NCBI GenBank assembly: GCA_037200985.1
Contig: JBBCGJ010000001.1
Span: 2,146,756-2,210,755 of the forward strand
Origin: Rhizomicrobium sp.
GTDB lineage: Bacteria; Pseudomonadota; Alphaproteobacteria; Micropepsales; Micropepsaceae
Direction: 5' to 3'
Length of the DNA stretch: 64,000 nt
Shown: one piece after another, positions 26,623 through 34,896 of the stretch
Layout: every line of letters starts with the position of its first letter
How positions within the stretch are numbered: the first letter of the stretch is position 1
The notes under the pieces: model-generated
Databases searched by the model: none
What the model saw: the letters and a program-made list of their open reading frames with translations, nothing else
Told to the model about the DNA's origin: nothing
Translations under genes and position numbers: made by a program

Positions 26623-27102
26623 TTAAGCCCGCACGTCCAGCGGAACCCCGGCTTCGTTCTTGCTGGAATGGATCACCAGCGAGCTCTTCACGCTGGCGAC
26701 GTTCTTCTCCGCCGTCAGCGTCTCGGTCACGAAGCGCTGGAAGCTGGAAAGGTCGGTCGCCACGCATTTCAGCAGGAAGTCCACCTCGCCCGACAGCATG
26801 TAGCACTCGCGTACCGCCGGCCATGAGCGCACCCGTTCCTCGAAATGTTTCAGGTCCGTGTCGTGTTGGCTGGAAAGCCGTACGAAGACATAGGCCGTCA
26901 CCTCGAAGCCGAGCGCCTTGGCGTCCAGATCGGCATGGTATCCCTGGATGAACCCCGTCTTCTCCAGCGCCCGCATCCGGCGCAGGCAGGGCGGCGCGGT
27001 GATCTTCGCGCGGCGGGACAGTTCGACATTGGTGATGCGCCCATTCGCCTGAAGTTCGGACAGAATGCGCATATCGATGGAATCGAGCTTGTGATGCTCC
27101 AC
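26623..27102 (-). CDS. Lrp/AsnC-family transcriptional regulator
   Basis: 159 residues from a GTG at 27102. HTH region: KLDSIDMRILSELQANGRIT, NVELSRRAKITAPPCLRRM, then LEKTGFIQGYHADLDAKALG. The RAM domain follows (VTAYVFVRLSSQHDTDLKHF, CYMLSGEVDFLLKCVATDLS), which binds an amino acid and controls oligomer state. The GTG is chosen because the HTH begins seven codons later; no ATG fits. It is divergent from trxB, a conserved neighbourhood in alphaproteobacteria. It probably senses leucine or another amino acid; targets unknown. Confidence 0.88.
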   Translation of the reverse strand: MEHHKLDSIDMRILSELQANGRITNVELSRRAKITAPPCLRRMRALEKTGFIQGYHADLDAKALGFEVTAYVFVRLSSQHDTDLKHFEERVRSWPAVRECYMLSGEVDFLLKCVATDLSSFQRFVTETLTAEKNVASVKSSLVIHSSKNEAGVPLDVRA

Positions 27103-27393
27103 GGCAGGACCTTCGACTGAATGGAAACGAGCGGTATTTAACCCTTCTCGCCGGTCCAGCGCAATAATATTTCTGTGCTGCGAAAGTTCCCGTCCCGATT
27201 CGCCATATCGTTTTTGCAAAAGTGCCAAGCGGACGCCCAAACCCCTGCCACAAAACTGCAATCGGCGCTGCTTGACGTTTCGGGCCGGTCTTCCGATATG
27301 AGAAGTCTCAGCCAAGGGGCAATGGGCTTTTGGGGCGTGGTCTAATGGCCGGCGCGCCCTCGGCGTCCGGCTCCCCTCCGAGTCGGAGCGGTC

Positions 27394-28329
27394 ATGTCGC
27401 ATTCCAAAGTCATCATCCTGGGCAGCGGCCCGGCTGGCGCCACCGCCGCCATCTATGCCGCGCGCGCCATGCTGGAGCCGACCCTGATCGCCGGCATCCA
27501 GCCGGGCGGTCAGCTCACCATCACCACCGAGGTCGAGAACTATCCGGGCTTCGCCGACGCGATCCAGGGGCCGTGGCTGATGGAGCAGATGCAGGCGCAG
27601 GCCGCCCATCTCGGCACCAAGATGGTCCAGGACACGATCGCCAGCGTCGATCTCACGCGCCGGCCGTTCACGCTGAAAGGCGACAGCGGCAAGGTCTACA
27701 CCGCCGACACGCTGATCATCGCCACCGGCGCCAGCGCCAACTGGCTGGGATTGCCGTCGGAGAGCAAATATCAGGGCTTCGGCGTTTCGGCTTGCGCCAC
27801 CTGCGACGGCTTCTTCTTCCGCGGCAAGAACGTGGCGGTGGTCGGCGGCGGCAATACCGCGACCGAGGAAGCGCTGTTCCTGACCAATTTCGCGGAGAAG
27901 GTGACGCTGATCCACCGCCGCGACAGCTTCCGCGCCGACAAGACCAACCAGATGCGGGTGATGGCGAACAAGAAGATCGACTGCCTGTTCGACACCGAGG
28001 TCGTCGAGGTGAAAGGCGGCGATAATCCGAAGGGCGTCAACGCGGTCACGTTGCGCAATACGGTCACCGGATCGACCCACGATCTCGCCGTCGACGGGCT
28101 GTTCGTCGCGATCGGCCATTCGCCGGCCACCGAACTGTTCAAGGGCAAGCTCGAAATGGACGAGGCGGGCTACATCAAGACGGCGCCCGATTCGACGCAT
28201 ACCAGCGTCGCCGGCGTGTTCGCGGCAGGCGACGTGAAGGACAAGATTTTCCGCCAGGCCGTGACGGCGGCCGGCATGGGCTGCATGGCGGCGCTGGAAG
28301 CCGAGCGCTTCCTCGCCGGCGGACACTGA
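27394..28329 (+). CDS. trxB: Thioredoxin-disulfide reductase
   Basis: 311 residues, normal length. FAD motif ILGSGPAGATAAIYAARAML (residues 8-27), GQLTITTEVENYPGF, redox-active CATC in FGVSACATCDGFFF near 134-137, NADPH motif VAVVGGGNTATEEALFL, and C-terminal GVFAAGDVKDKIFRQAVTAA for FAD. It reduces thioredoxin with NADPH in the cytosol. The LysR gene 76 bases downstream on the same strand is the usual neighbour in Rhizobiales. It is divergent from lrp. Confidence 0.97.
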   Translation: MSHSKVIILGSGPAGATAAIYAARAMLEPTLIAGIQPGGQLTITTEVENYPGFADAIQGPWLMEQMQAQAAHLGTKMVQDTIASVDLTRRPFTLKGDSGKVYTADTLIIATGASANWLGLPSESKYQGFGVSACATCDGFFFRGKNVAVVGGGNTATEEALFLTNFAEKVTLIHRRDSFRADKTNQMRVMANKKIDCLFDTEVVEVKGGDNPKGVNAVTLRNTVTGSTHDLAVDGLFVAIGHSPATELFKGKLEMDEAGYIKTAPDSTHTSVAGVFAAGDVKDKIFRQAVTAAGMGCMAALEAERFLAGGH

Positions 28330-28405
28330 AATTATGCGTCACGAACTTTGCATTGAAGACTGTCGCTAGGGCCGGCATGAGAGCGGCCCGAGGAAGGTAA
28401 CGAAG

Positions 28406-29296
28406 ATGGACTGGGACAAGCTTCGCATCTTTCACGCGGTCGCCTCGGCGGGCAGCTTCACCCATGCCGGGCAGATGCTGACGCTCAGCCAGTCCGCGGT
28501 CAGCCGCCAGATCAGCGCGCTGGAAGAAGAGATCACCACGCCGCTGTTCCAGCGCCACGCCCGCGGCCTCACCCTGACCGACGAGGGCGAGATGCTCTAC
28601 GCCGCGGTGAGCGACGTGCTGACCCGCCTCGCCCAGGCCGAGGAGGCGCTCAAGAATGTGCGCGAGGCGCCGCGCGGCGCGCTCAAGATCACCTCCAGCC
28701 ACGGCATCGGCACCTATTGGCTGGTGCCGCGTATGGACGACTTCCTGAAGGAATATCCGGAGGTCGAGGTCCACCTCGTGATGGAGGACCGCGAGCTCGA
28801 CCTGGCGCAGCGCGAGGCGGACATCGCCATCCGCATGCGCGCCCCGGTGCAGGCCGACCTGATCCAGCGCAAGCTCTTCACCGTGCACTACCACATGTAC
28901 GCGACGAAGGAATATCTCGAGAAATACGGCACGCCGCACGCGCTCGAGGAGATCGCCGACCACACGATCATCGCCTATGGCGAGACCGCGGCGCCCGAGA
29001 TCCGCGAGATCAACTGGCTCTTGGAGCAGACGCGGCGGCGCATGAACGGCAAGGGCCGTACGGTGCGGATCAACAACGTCACCGGCATCCTGTGCGCGAC
29101 GGAATCCGGCCTCGGCATTTCCGCCGTGCCGGACTATGTCGCCGCCGCCCGGCCGCACCTGATCCGCGTCCTGCCGGACGTGCCGGGCCCGAGCTTCGAC
29201 GTGCATCTGGTCTATGCGGACGCGCTCCGGCAGTCCAAGCGCGTCGGCGCGTTCCGGGACTTCCTGGTCAAGGCGTCGAAGGATTGGAAGTTCTGA
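28406..29296 (+). CDS. lsrB: LysR-family regulator, LsrB/VtlR type
   Basis: 296 residues. The HTH spans residues 3-60: LRIFHAVASAGSFTHAGQML, LSQSAVSRQISALEEEITTP. The effector domain starts near 90 with GALKITSSHGIGTYWLVPRM. Its place directly after trxB, with lrp beyond, is the conserved setting of LsrB (Sinorhizobium) and VtlR (Brucella, Agrobacterium). Those regulators govern redox and envelope genes and the AbcR small RNAs. The assignment to this subfamily rests on synteny and length. A candidate multi-hairpin sRNA with a strong terminator follows within 100 bases, matching the AbcR position. Confidence 0.85.
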   Translation: MDWDKLRIFHAVASAGSFTHAGQMLTLSQSAVSRQISALEEEITTPLFQRHARGLTLTDEGEMLYAAVSDVLTRLAQAEEALKNVREAPRGALKITSSHGIGTYWLVPRMDDFLKEYPEVEVHLVMEDRELDLAQREADIAIRMRAPVQADLIQRKLFTVHYHMYATKEYLEKYGTPHALEEIADHTIIAYGETAAPEIREINWLLEQTRRRMNGKGRTVRINNVTGILCATESGLGISAVPDYVAAARPHLIRVLPDVPGPSFDVHLVYADALRQSKRVGAFRDFLVKASKDWKF

Positions 29297-29358
29297 GCCC
29301 TAATCCCTTCATACAACCGTCATTCCTGGCCCGGGCCGGCAAGTTGGATGACGCCCCC

Positions 29359-29386
29359 TTGAACCGTCCAAAACCGCACCTATTTC
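29359..29386 (+). promoter_or_regulatory. Candidate sigma-70 promoter for the sRNA downstream of the LysR gene
   Basis: TTGAAC (29359-29364), 16-base spacer, TATTTC (29381-29386). Transcription would start near 29392, just before the first hairpin of the candidate sRNA. Confidence 0.4.
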
Positions 29387-29390
29387 GAAG

Positions 29391-29534
29391 TGTGTCGCCG
29401 GCCATCCCCCCCAATGCGGCCGGCGGCGCGGTTCTGTGCCCCCAAAGCACTTGACCGGCGCGGGGCCCTCGGGCCCTGCGCATCCCAAGCACACTGACGC
29501 CGGGGCTGCGGAAGCTTCCCCGGCGTTTTTTTTT
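29391..29534 (+). ncRNA. Candidate trans-acting small RNA with C-rich loops (AbcR/alpha-r15-like position)
   Basis: No reading frame fits here, but the plus strand folds into an ordered series. Hairpin 1 (CGCCGGCC 29396-29403 with 29418-29425) has a 14-base loop containing seven Cs. Hairpin 2 (CGGTT..GTGC with GCAC..GACCG, 29429-29457) has apical loop CCCCAAA. Hairpin 3 (29458-29467 with 29472-29481) is a tight GC stem. Then unpaired ATCCCAAGCACACTG precedes an intrinsic terminator. Exposed CCC stretches can pair with Shine-Dalgarno GGAGG, as in AbcR RNAs, which in Rhizobiales are encoded beside lsrB/vtlR. Structure and synteny support it; sequence identity to AbcR was not tested. Confidence 0.5.
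29497..29534 (+). terminator. Strong Rho-independent terminator
   Basis: ACGCCGGGG (29497-29505) pairs with CCCCGGCGT (29518-29526) around a 12-base loop and runs into nine consecutive Ts. It ends the candidate sRNA and any read-through from the trxB/LysR genes. Confidence 0.9.
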
Positions 29535-29614
29535 GTAAATGTTGACCTGGCACCATATTTAAGGCGCAGCCGCCTGTTCTTGATGTCGTCAGCTTTGCGA
29601 GGGAGATCCCATCC

Positions 29615-30217
29615 ATGTCTTCGACCGTCACGAAATACGCCGGCCGCGTCCTGGCGCTCGGCCTCGTCCTATTCGGCCTCACGGCCTGCGGCATCAATGA
29701 CGTGCCGACGCAGGACGAACAGGTAAAGGCCGCCTGGAGCGAGGTGCAGAACCAGTACCAGCGCCGCGCCGACCTGATCCCCAACCTGGTCAACACGGTC
29801 AAGGGCTACGCCAAGCAGGAAGAATCCGTACTGCGCGAAGTCACCGAGGCGCGCGCCCATGCGACCCAGATGACGATCCCGTCCGACATCCTCACGAATC
29901 CCGAGAAATTCCACGAATTCGAGCAGAACCAGGCCGCGATTTCCGGCGCGCTCGGCCGCCTCTTGGCGGTGAGCGAGAACTATCCCGACCTGAAATCGAA
30001 CCAGAACTTCCTGGCGCTGCAGGCGCAGCTCGAAGGGACGGAAAACCGCATCACCGTGGCGCGCAAGGACTACATCGACGCCGTGCAGCGCTACAACACG
30101 ACGCTGCGCACCATCCCGTCGCGCTGGGTGGCGGCGATCTTCTATCCGGACGCCAAGCCGCGCGAGACCTTCACGACGACTGAGAAGAACCAGGCCGCGC
30201 CGACGGTGCAGTTCTGA
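29615..30217 (+). CDS. lemA: LemA family lipoprotein
   Basis: 200 residues. The lipobox GLTACG places the lipidated Cys near residue 27. The LemA core follows: AAWSEVQNQYQRRADLIPNL, VNTVKGYAKQEESVLREVTE, and a helical bundle ending PSRWVAAIFYPDAKPR. LemA proteins are membrane-anchored helical bundles, usually encoded with TPM-domain proteins, and act at the envelope in a still unclear way. Two bases separate it from the first TPM gene, so the three genes form an operon that starts just after the strong terminator at 29534. Confidence 0.92.
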   Translation: MSSTVTKYAGRVLALGLVLFGLTACGINDVPTQDEQVKAAWSEVQNQYQRRADLIPNLVNTVKGYAKQEESVLREVTEARAHATQMTIPSDILTNPEKFHEFEQNQAAISGALGRLLAVSENYPDLKSNQNFLALQAQLEGTENRITVARKDYIDAVQRYNTTLRTIPSRWVAAIFYPDAKPRETFTTTEKNQAAPTVQF

Positions 30218-30219
30218 GC

Positions 30220-30984
30220 ATGCGCCCCGTCGCACGGGTCATCGCGGTCGCGCTCGCCGCCCTCGCCTTTCTGGCGGTGGCGGCGCAGGCGGCGCTCGAT
30301 TTCCCGCCGCTCACCGGACGCGTGGTCGACGAAGCTGGCGTCCTGTCGCCCGGCATCAAGGACAAGCTGACCGCCCTCCTCGCCGAGCACGAGCAGCAGA
30401 CCGGCAACCAGGTCGTGGTCGTGACGCTCAAATCGCTGCGCGGCACCACGATCGAGGATTACGGCTACCAGCTTGGCCGCGCCTGGGGCATCGGCCAGAA
30501 GGACAAGAACAACGGCGCCCTGATCATCGTCTCGCCGAGCACCCATGACGTGCGGATCGAGGTCGGCTACGGCCTGGAAGGCGCGCTGACCGACGCGCAG
30601 AGCGTGCTGATCATCCACAACGTCATGATGCCGGCCTTTCGTAAGGGCGATTACGACGGCGGCGTGCTGAACGGCACGCTGGTCACGCTGCAGGCGCTGG
30701 GCGGCAAGCCGTCGACGTCGCCGCCGCAGGACTTCCAGTCCCTGCAGCGCGACGCGGGCGACGGCGGCAATAGCGGTTTCCATATCCCCATCATCGTGAT
30801 CATCATCGTGCTGTGGCTGATCTTCGGCCGTTTCTTCTGGCCGCTGTTCTTCCTGGGGGGCCTGGGCAGCGGCGGGCGCGGCGGTTGGGGCGGTGGCGGC
30901 GGCTGGGGCGGTGGCAGCGGCGGAGGAGGCTTCTCCGGCGGCGGCGGCTCGTTCGGCGGCGGCGGCGCCTCGGGGCATTGGTGA
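30220..30984 (+). CDS. TPM-domain protein (YgcG-like) with Gly-rich C-terminal tail
   Basis: 254 residues. Signal peptide (residues 1-25), TPM domain 26-160 (FPPLTGRVVDEAGVLSPGIK, QTGNQVVVVTLKSLRGTTIE, YGYQLGRAWGIGQKDKNNGA), one transmembrane helix at about 185-208 (IIVIIIVLWLIFGRFFWPLF), then a tail of Gly, Ser, Phe and Trp only. The TPM domain is exported and the tail is in the opposite compartment. TPM proteins are linked with membrane protein quality control and some have acid phosphatase activity. It overlaps the next gene by one base. Confidence 0.9.
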   Translation: MRPVARVIAVALAALAFLAVAAQAALDFPPLTGRVVDEAGVLSPGIKDKLTALLAEHEQQTGNQVVVVTLKSLRGTTIEDYGYQLGRAWGIGQKDKNNGALIIVSPSTHDVRIEVGYGLEGALTDAQSVLIIHNVMMPAFRKGDYDGGVLNGTLVTLQALGGKPSTSPPQDFQSLQRDAGDGGNSGFHIPIIVIIIVLWLIFGRFFWPLFFLGGLGSGGRGGWGGGGGWGGGSGGGGFSGGGGSFGGGGASGHW

Positions 30985-31553
30985 TGGCGAAACTCGACGC
31001 AATCGAACATGCGCGTCTCTCCCAGGCGGCCGAGGCGGTGCGCGCGACGACCTCGGCGCGCTTCGAGCTCCTGATCGTGCCGGTCAGCGACCGCTATGCG
31101 CTCTATCCCGTGGCTTATGGCGCGTTCGCCGCGCTGATCGCCGGCGGCCTCCTGGCGGTGCGGCCCGGCCTGTCGCTGGACGATGCCTTCGCGATCGAGG
31201 CCGTCGTCTTCGTTCTGGCCTCGCTGGCGCTGGAATGGCCGCCGCTCAAGCTCCTGCTCGTGCCGCGGCGGCTGAAGCACGAACGGGCGCGGCAGTTCGC
31301 GCACCGCGCCTTCGCCGCGCGCATCCTGGCGGCGCATGAGCGCCGGCTGGGCATGGTGGTGTTCGCCTCGCTGGGCGAGCGCTATGTCGAGCTCGTCACC
31401 GACGACGCGCTGGACCGCAGGATCGGCCAGGACAAGTGGAATGCCATCGTCGCGGAGTTCACGGCGACGGCGAAGACCGGCCGGATCGCGGACGGCCTCG
31501 AGAACGCGATCACGGCCTGCGGCTGGCACCTCGCCCAGCATTTTCCGAGGTAA
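30984..31553 (+). CDS. Second TPM-domain membrane protein
   Basis: 189 residues. An N-terminal helix (LDAIEHARLSQAAEAVRATT), two close membrane segments at about 38-57 and 66-85, then a TPM-like second part: RAFAARILAAHERRLGMVVF, ASLGERYVELVTDDALDRRI and TGRIADGLENAITACGWHLA. This is the membrane-split TPM paralogue that regularly follows YgcG-like proteins. It is coupled to the previous gene by a TGATG overlap. It likely works with LemA and the first TPM protein at the membrane; the exact job is unknown. Confidence 0.85.
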   Translation: MAKLDAIEHARLSQAAEAVRATTSARFELLIVPVSDRYALYPVAYGAFAALIAGGLLAVRPGLSLDDAFAIEAVVFVLASLALEWPPLKLLLVPRRLKHERARQFAHRAFAARILAAHERRLGMVVFASLGERYVELVTDDALDRRIGQDKWNAIVAEFTATAKTGRIADGLENAITACGWHLAQHFPR

Positions 31554-31621
31554 GTTTGATCGCGCGCAATGCCGCCGCCCACCGCGGCTGAGAACCTGTC
31601 TCTTTCCATCGGAGACAGACC

Positions 31622-31915
31622 ATGTCCGCGCTTACCGACCAGATCCGCCGCGTCATCGCATCCGGCAGCGACATGACCATCGCCACGATCCGGCCAGACG
31701 GCTGGCCGCAGGCGACCACGGTGTCCTATGCCGGCGACGGGCTGACGATCTATTTCGGCACCGGTGCCGCGAGCCAGAAGGCGCGCAACCTCGCGAAGAA
31801 CCCGAAGGTCTTGGCCATGTTCCGCGTGACGCTGAGCGTCGCGTCGGTCCTCGACTACAGCAAGGGCTTCGGCCACACGGATGTTGTTGAGCTCGGCGTG
31901 TCGGCGGTAGCCTGA
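31622..31915 (+). pseudogene. Pyridoxamine 5'-phosphate oxidase-like gene with internal in-frame deletion
   Basis: The open frame has 97 codons. The first part, SDMTIATIRPDGWPQATTVS then GLTIYFGTGAASQKARNLAK, is the start of the FMN-binding split barrel. It then jumps from NPKV straight to LAMFRVTLSVASVLDYSKGF and GHTDVVEL, the C-terminal strand. Intact members have about 145-150 residues, so about 50 residues of the barrel core are missing without loss of frame. A ribosome site (GGAGACAG) is present, so a shortened protein may be made, but FMN binding is doubtful. Classed as a broken gene by comparison with the family. Confidence 0.7.
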
Positions 31916-31935
31916 ACACGGCGCGCAAAAAATCT

Positions 31936-32010
31936 GTCATGCCCGCGAAGGCGGGCATTCAGCGACTGGGAGTGCCGCCAAACTTGGATTCCCGCTTCCG
32001 CGGGAACGAC
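31936..32010. repeat. Two-hairpin intergenic repeat, family GTCAT...ATGAC (copy 1)
   Basis: GTCATGCCCGCGAAGGCGGG CAT forms hairpin one, then a spacer with CTTGGATTCCCGC and hairpin two TTCCCGCTTCCGCGGGAA, ending ACGAC. It fills the gap between convergent genes. Same layout as copies at 32658, 51018 and 56505. Confidence 0.75.
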
Positions 32011-32044
32011 AATCTGGAATTGGTTCGATCGACTGCAGCCGGCT

Positions 32045-32596
32045 CTACGCCTTCAAAGCCCGCGACACGAAAATGTAGCCGAGGCCGGTGCTCAGGAAGT
32101 TCACGCCGAGCAGGATGCCGAGCGCGACCGTCGATATCTCCGGCCAGCCGAAGGCGATGACGATCGCGAGCAGGGCGCTCGCCAGGCCCGACAGCAGCAT
32201 GCTCCACCAGCCGGGCAGCGGCCTGAGCTCGAAGGCGAAGAAAATCTCGTAGGCGCCCTGGAACATGAACAGGAAGCCCAGGAGCAGCGTCAGCCCGACG
32301 GCGCCGGCGAGCGGGCTGAAGACGATGAACACGCCGGCGGCGAGCGACAGAAGCCCCGTCAGCAGCGCGCCGAAGAACGGGCCGGTGCCGTGGATCGAGA
32401 ACGATCCGATGAAGGTCAGCGTGCCGCCGAACAAGAGCGTCCAGCCGACCAGCAGCGCCGCGACCAGGGTGGAGGCCATCGGGAAGACGACGGCCGCGAT
32501 CCCCAGCAGGGCCATCGCGAGGCCCAGCCAGAGCAACCGGCCCGAGGCGCCGCGCATGCGGCCGTGGAAGGGCGTTTCGGCGTGCGTGTCGGTCAT
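32045..32596 (-). CDS. hdeD: HdeD-family membrane protein
   Basis: 183 residues with six closely spaced hydrophobic helices. HdeD marks include LLWLGLAMALLGIAAVVFPM in helix 1, ALLVGWTLLFGGTLTFIG in helix 2 and LGILLGVNFLSTGLGYIFVS in helix 6. HdeD proteins are inner-membrane proteins tied to acid resistance in enterobacteria; outside that group the role is open. The ATG at 32596 is chosen over the TTG two codons upstream. It sits alone between two copies of the intergenic repeat. Confidence 0.85.
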   Translation of the reverse strand: MTDTHAETPFHGRMRGASGRLLWLGLAMALLGIAAVVFPMASTLVAALLVGWTLLFGGTLTFIGSFSIHGTGPFFGALLTGLLSLAAGVFIVFSPLAGAVGLTLLLGFLFMFQGAYEIFFAFELRPLPGWWSMLLSGLASALLAIVIAFGWPEISTVALGILLGVNFLSTGLGYIFVSRALKA

Positions 32597-32657
32597 GGGC
32601 AAAATCCTTTACCAAAAATTGTCGGTGGTGGTTGTTCTGGATCAATTCCAGGCCGTT

Positions 32658-32728
32658 ATTTTCGCGCAGGCGGAATCCAGTCTTGGCCACTCGCCCAGTC
32701 GCCGGATGCCCGCCTTCGCGGGCATGAC
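32658..32728. repeat. Two-hairpin intergenic repeat (copy 2, left arm degenerate)
   Basis: The right arm TGCCCGCCTTCGCGGGCA followed by TGAC (to 32728) is a perfect hairpin. The left arm around 32658-32676 is decayed but keeps the GGAATCCAG linker. It lies upstream of hdeD. Confidence 0.65.
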
Positions 32729-32859
32729 AAAGCAGGACAGACTCTATCGTCTTAAAATGACGGCGGATAGACGGCGGAGCGGCCCTGCCCTGGCCGCCCC
32801 GCCTGGCTCCTTTCGCTGCCGCTCAAGGAGCGCCGGTACGCTGTTGCTACCGGCCCCTC

Positions 32860-34896
32860 TTACGCCGCCTTGGCCATCGCCACGACCTGGTCGGCGAGCT
32901 TGCCGGTCAGTTCAGCCAGATGGTCGAACGCCGTCTCGAACGTGCCGACGCCCTGCGTCAATGAGCGCAGGTCGATGATGAGGTCGGACAGCTCCGCGAG
33001 CGGCATCTGCGCCTCCACCGTGTCCCAGCCCTTCCAGCCGGCCCGCGCGTCGAAGCCCATGAGCTGGCCGCGCCGGCTGCTGACCACCGCATTGACCTTG
33101 GCCGTCGCCTCGCTCGGCACATGGATCTTCACACGCATGATGGATTCGAGCAGCACGGGCGCGCAGTTCGGCATACCCTCCGTCATCGCGATGCGCGCCG
33201 CGGTCTGGAACGCGGCGTCGGAGGAATCGACCGCATGGTACGACCCGTCGGTCAGCGCCACCGCGACGTCGACCACGGGAAAGCCGAGCGGGCCGCACTT
33301 CAGATAGTCGGCGACGCCTTTCTCGACCGACGGTATCCACTGGCGCGGCACCACACCGCCCTTGATCTTGTCCTCGAACACGAAGCCCGTGCCGCGCGGC
33401 AGCGGGCGGATGTCGAGATGCACGTCGCCGAACTGGCCGTGCCCGCCGCTCTGGCGCTTGTGGCGGCCGTGCTGCGCCACGCCCTTGCGGATTGTCTCCT
33501 TATAGGGGACGCGGGGGGCACGGACCTTGAGCTTGAGCCCGTATTTGCTCTGCAATTTCTCGACCGCGACTTTCAGATGGATCTCGCCCTGGCCGACCAG
33601 CGCCATCTCCTGCAATTGCGCGTTCTGGTCGAATATCAGCGAGGGGTCCTCCTCGCGCAGCTTGCCGATGGCGGAGGTGAGCTTCACCTCGTCCTTGCGG
33701 TCGGTCGCCTCGATGCCGAGACGATAGACCGGCGTGAGTTGCTCGATCGCGACCTTGGGCAGCTTCGTCTTGCCGGTGGCGAGCGTCTCGCCCGTGGCGA
33801 CGCCTTCGAGCCGGCCGAGCGCGACCGTATCGCCGGCCAGCGCCTCCGCGAGCTTGGTCTGCGCCTCGCCCTTGAGCGCGAAGATGCCGCCGACCCGCGC
33901 CTCGCCGCCGTCGGCGCGGCGCAACAAGACGCCGTCCTTCAACGTCCCGGCGAGCACCCGCGCCAGGCTCAGCTTGCCGCCATGGCTCGAATGATAGGTC
34001 TTGAGGATCTGCACCACGGCATCGCCATTCGTTTCGAGGCCGAGCCGCTTGGCGGCCGCCGACACCGGCGGCACTTCATGGCGCAGCGCCTTCAGGAGGC
34101 GGCGGATGCCGTTGTCGCCCTCGGCCGAGCCGATCAGCACGGGCACGACGAGGCCATCCGCCAGTTCCTTCGCCAGATCGCCGAACACTTCCTCCTTGGG
34201 CGGTTCGATGTCGGACAGCAGTTCTTCCATCAAGTGCTCGTCATAGTCGGCGAGCTTTTCCAGCATCGCGAACCGCGCCTGCTTCTCGCTATCCTTGTCG
34301 GCGATATCGACGATCTCGCTGGCGTCGTTGGGGCGGTAGATGTAGGCGCGTTCGAGCGCCAGATCGACGAAGCCCGTGACGACGTCGTTCTCCCAGATCG
34401 GAATCTGGCGCAGCAGCAGCGGCATGTCGCTGGCGTCCTGCAGCATCGTCAGCAGCGCGCGCAGCGAGCCGCTCGCCTTGTCGATCTTGTTGACGAACAG
34501 GAGGTGCGGGATTTTCATGTCGGCGAGCCGCTTCAGATAAGGCTGGAGCATCTGGAGCTTGGCCGGCTCCGGCTCGCACACCACGATCGCGGCGTCGACG
34601 CCCGGCAGCACGTTCAGCGCGTCCGACAGAAATTCGATCGAGCCGGGGCAATCGAGGAAGGTGAAACTCTGGTCGAGATAGCGCGTCGTCGCGCAATTGA
34701 CCTCGACGCTCATCTGGCGGGCGCGCGCCTCGGGACTGAAATCTCCCACCGTGTTCTTCTGCGCCACCTGGCCTTTTCTCTGCACCGCGCCCGTGATGGC
34801 AAGGATGCTCTCCAGCAGCGTGGTCTTGCCGCTGCCATAAGGTCCCACCACGGCCACGGCGCGCGGTTCTCTGCCGCCGTTGTTTTGTCCTGACAT
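32860..34896 (-). CDS. Elongation factor G-like GTPase (EF-G paralogue)
   Basis: 678 residues. G1 VVGPYGSGKTTLLESIL near 16-32, G3 DCPGSIEFL near 82-90, G4 FVNKIDKASG near 127, then domains II-V with VGQGEIHLKVAVEKLQ, GGHGQFGDVHLDIRPLPRGT, GFPVVDVAVALTDGSYHAVD and a C-terminal RRGQLMGFDARAG. G1 and the switch region differ from housekeeping EF-G (SYGSGKT-like, longer switch spacing), matching the FusA2/EF-G-like clade whose ribosome role is unclear. An AAGGAGG ribosome site decides the ATG at 34896; the frame is open another 121 codons upstream but lacks similarity. Stand-alone gene. Confidence 0.9.
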   Translation of the reverse strand: MSGQNNGGREPRAVAVVGPYGSGKTTLLESILAITGAVQRKGQVAQKNTVGDFSPEARARQMSVEVNCATTRYLDQSFTFLDCPGSIEFLSDALNVLPGVDAAIVVCEPEPAKLQMLQPYLKRLADMKIPHLLFVNKIDKASGSLRALLTMLQDASDMPLLLRQIPIWENDVVTGFVDLALERAYIYRPNDASEIVDIADKDSEKQARFAMLEKLADYDEHLMEELLSDIEPPKEEVFGDLAKELADGLVVPVLIGSAEGDNGIRRLLKALRHEVPPVSAAAKRLGLETNGDAVVQILKTYHSSHGGKLSLARVLAGTLKDGVLLRRADGGEARVGGIFALKGEAQTKLAEALAGDTVALGRLEGVATGETLATGKTKLPKVAIEQLTPVYRLGIEATDRKDEVKLTSAIGKLREEDPSLIFDQNAQLQEMALVGQGEIHLKVAVEKLQSKYGLKLKVRAPRVPYKETIRKGVAQHGRHKRQSGGHGQFGDVHLDIRPLPRGTGFVFEDKIKGGVVPRQWIPSVEKGVADYLKCGPLGFPVVDVAVALTDGSYHAVDSSDAAFQTAARIAMTEGMPNCAPVLLESIMRVKIHVPSEATAKVNAVVSSRRGQLMGFDARAGWKGWDTVEAQMPLAELSDLIIDLRSLTQGVGTFETAFDHLAELTGKLADQVVAMAKAA

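Noticed and set aside
30840..30984. Repeated GGCGGC sequence that might look like a satellite or CRISPR-like repeat
   Set aside because: It is the in-frame Gly-rich tail of the TPM protein, with no spacer structure.
32806..32831. Weak hairpin GCTCCTT/AAGGAGC as terminator of the EF-G-like gene
   Set aside because: Only seven pairs, a long loop and no T run in the needed direction.
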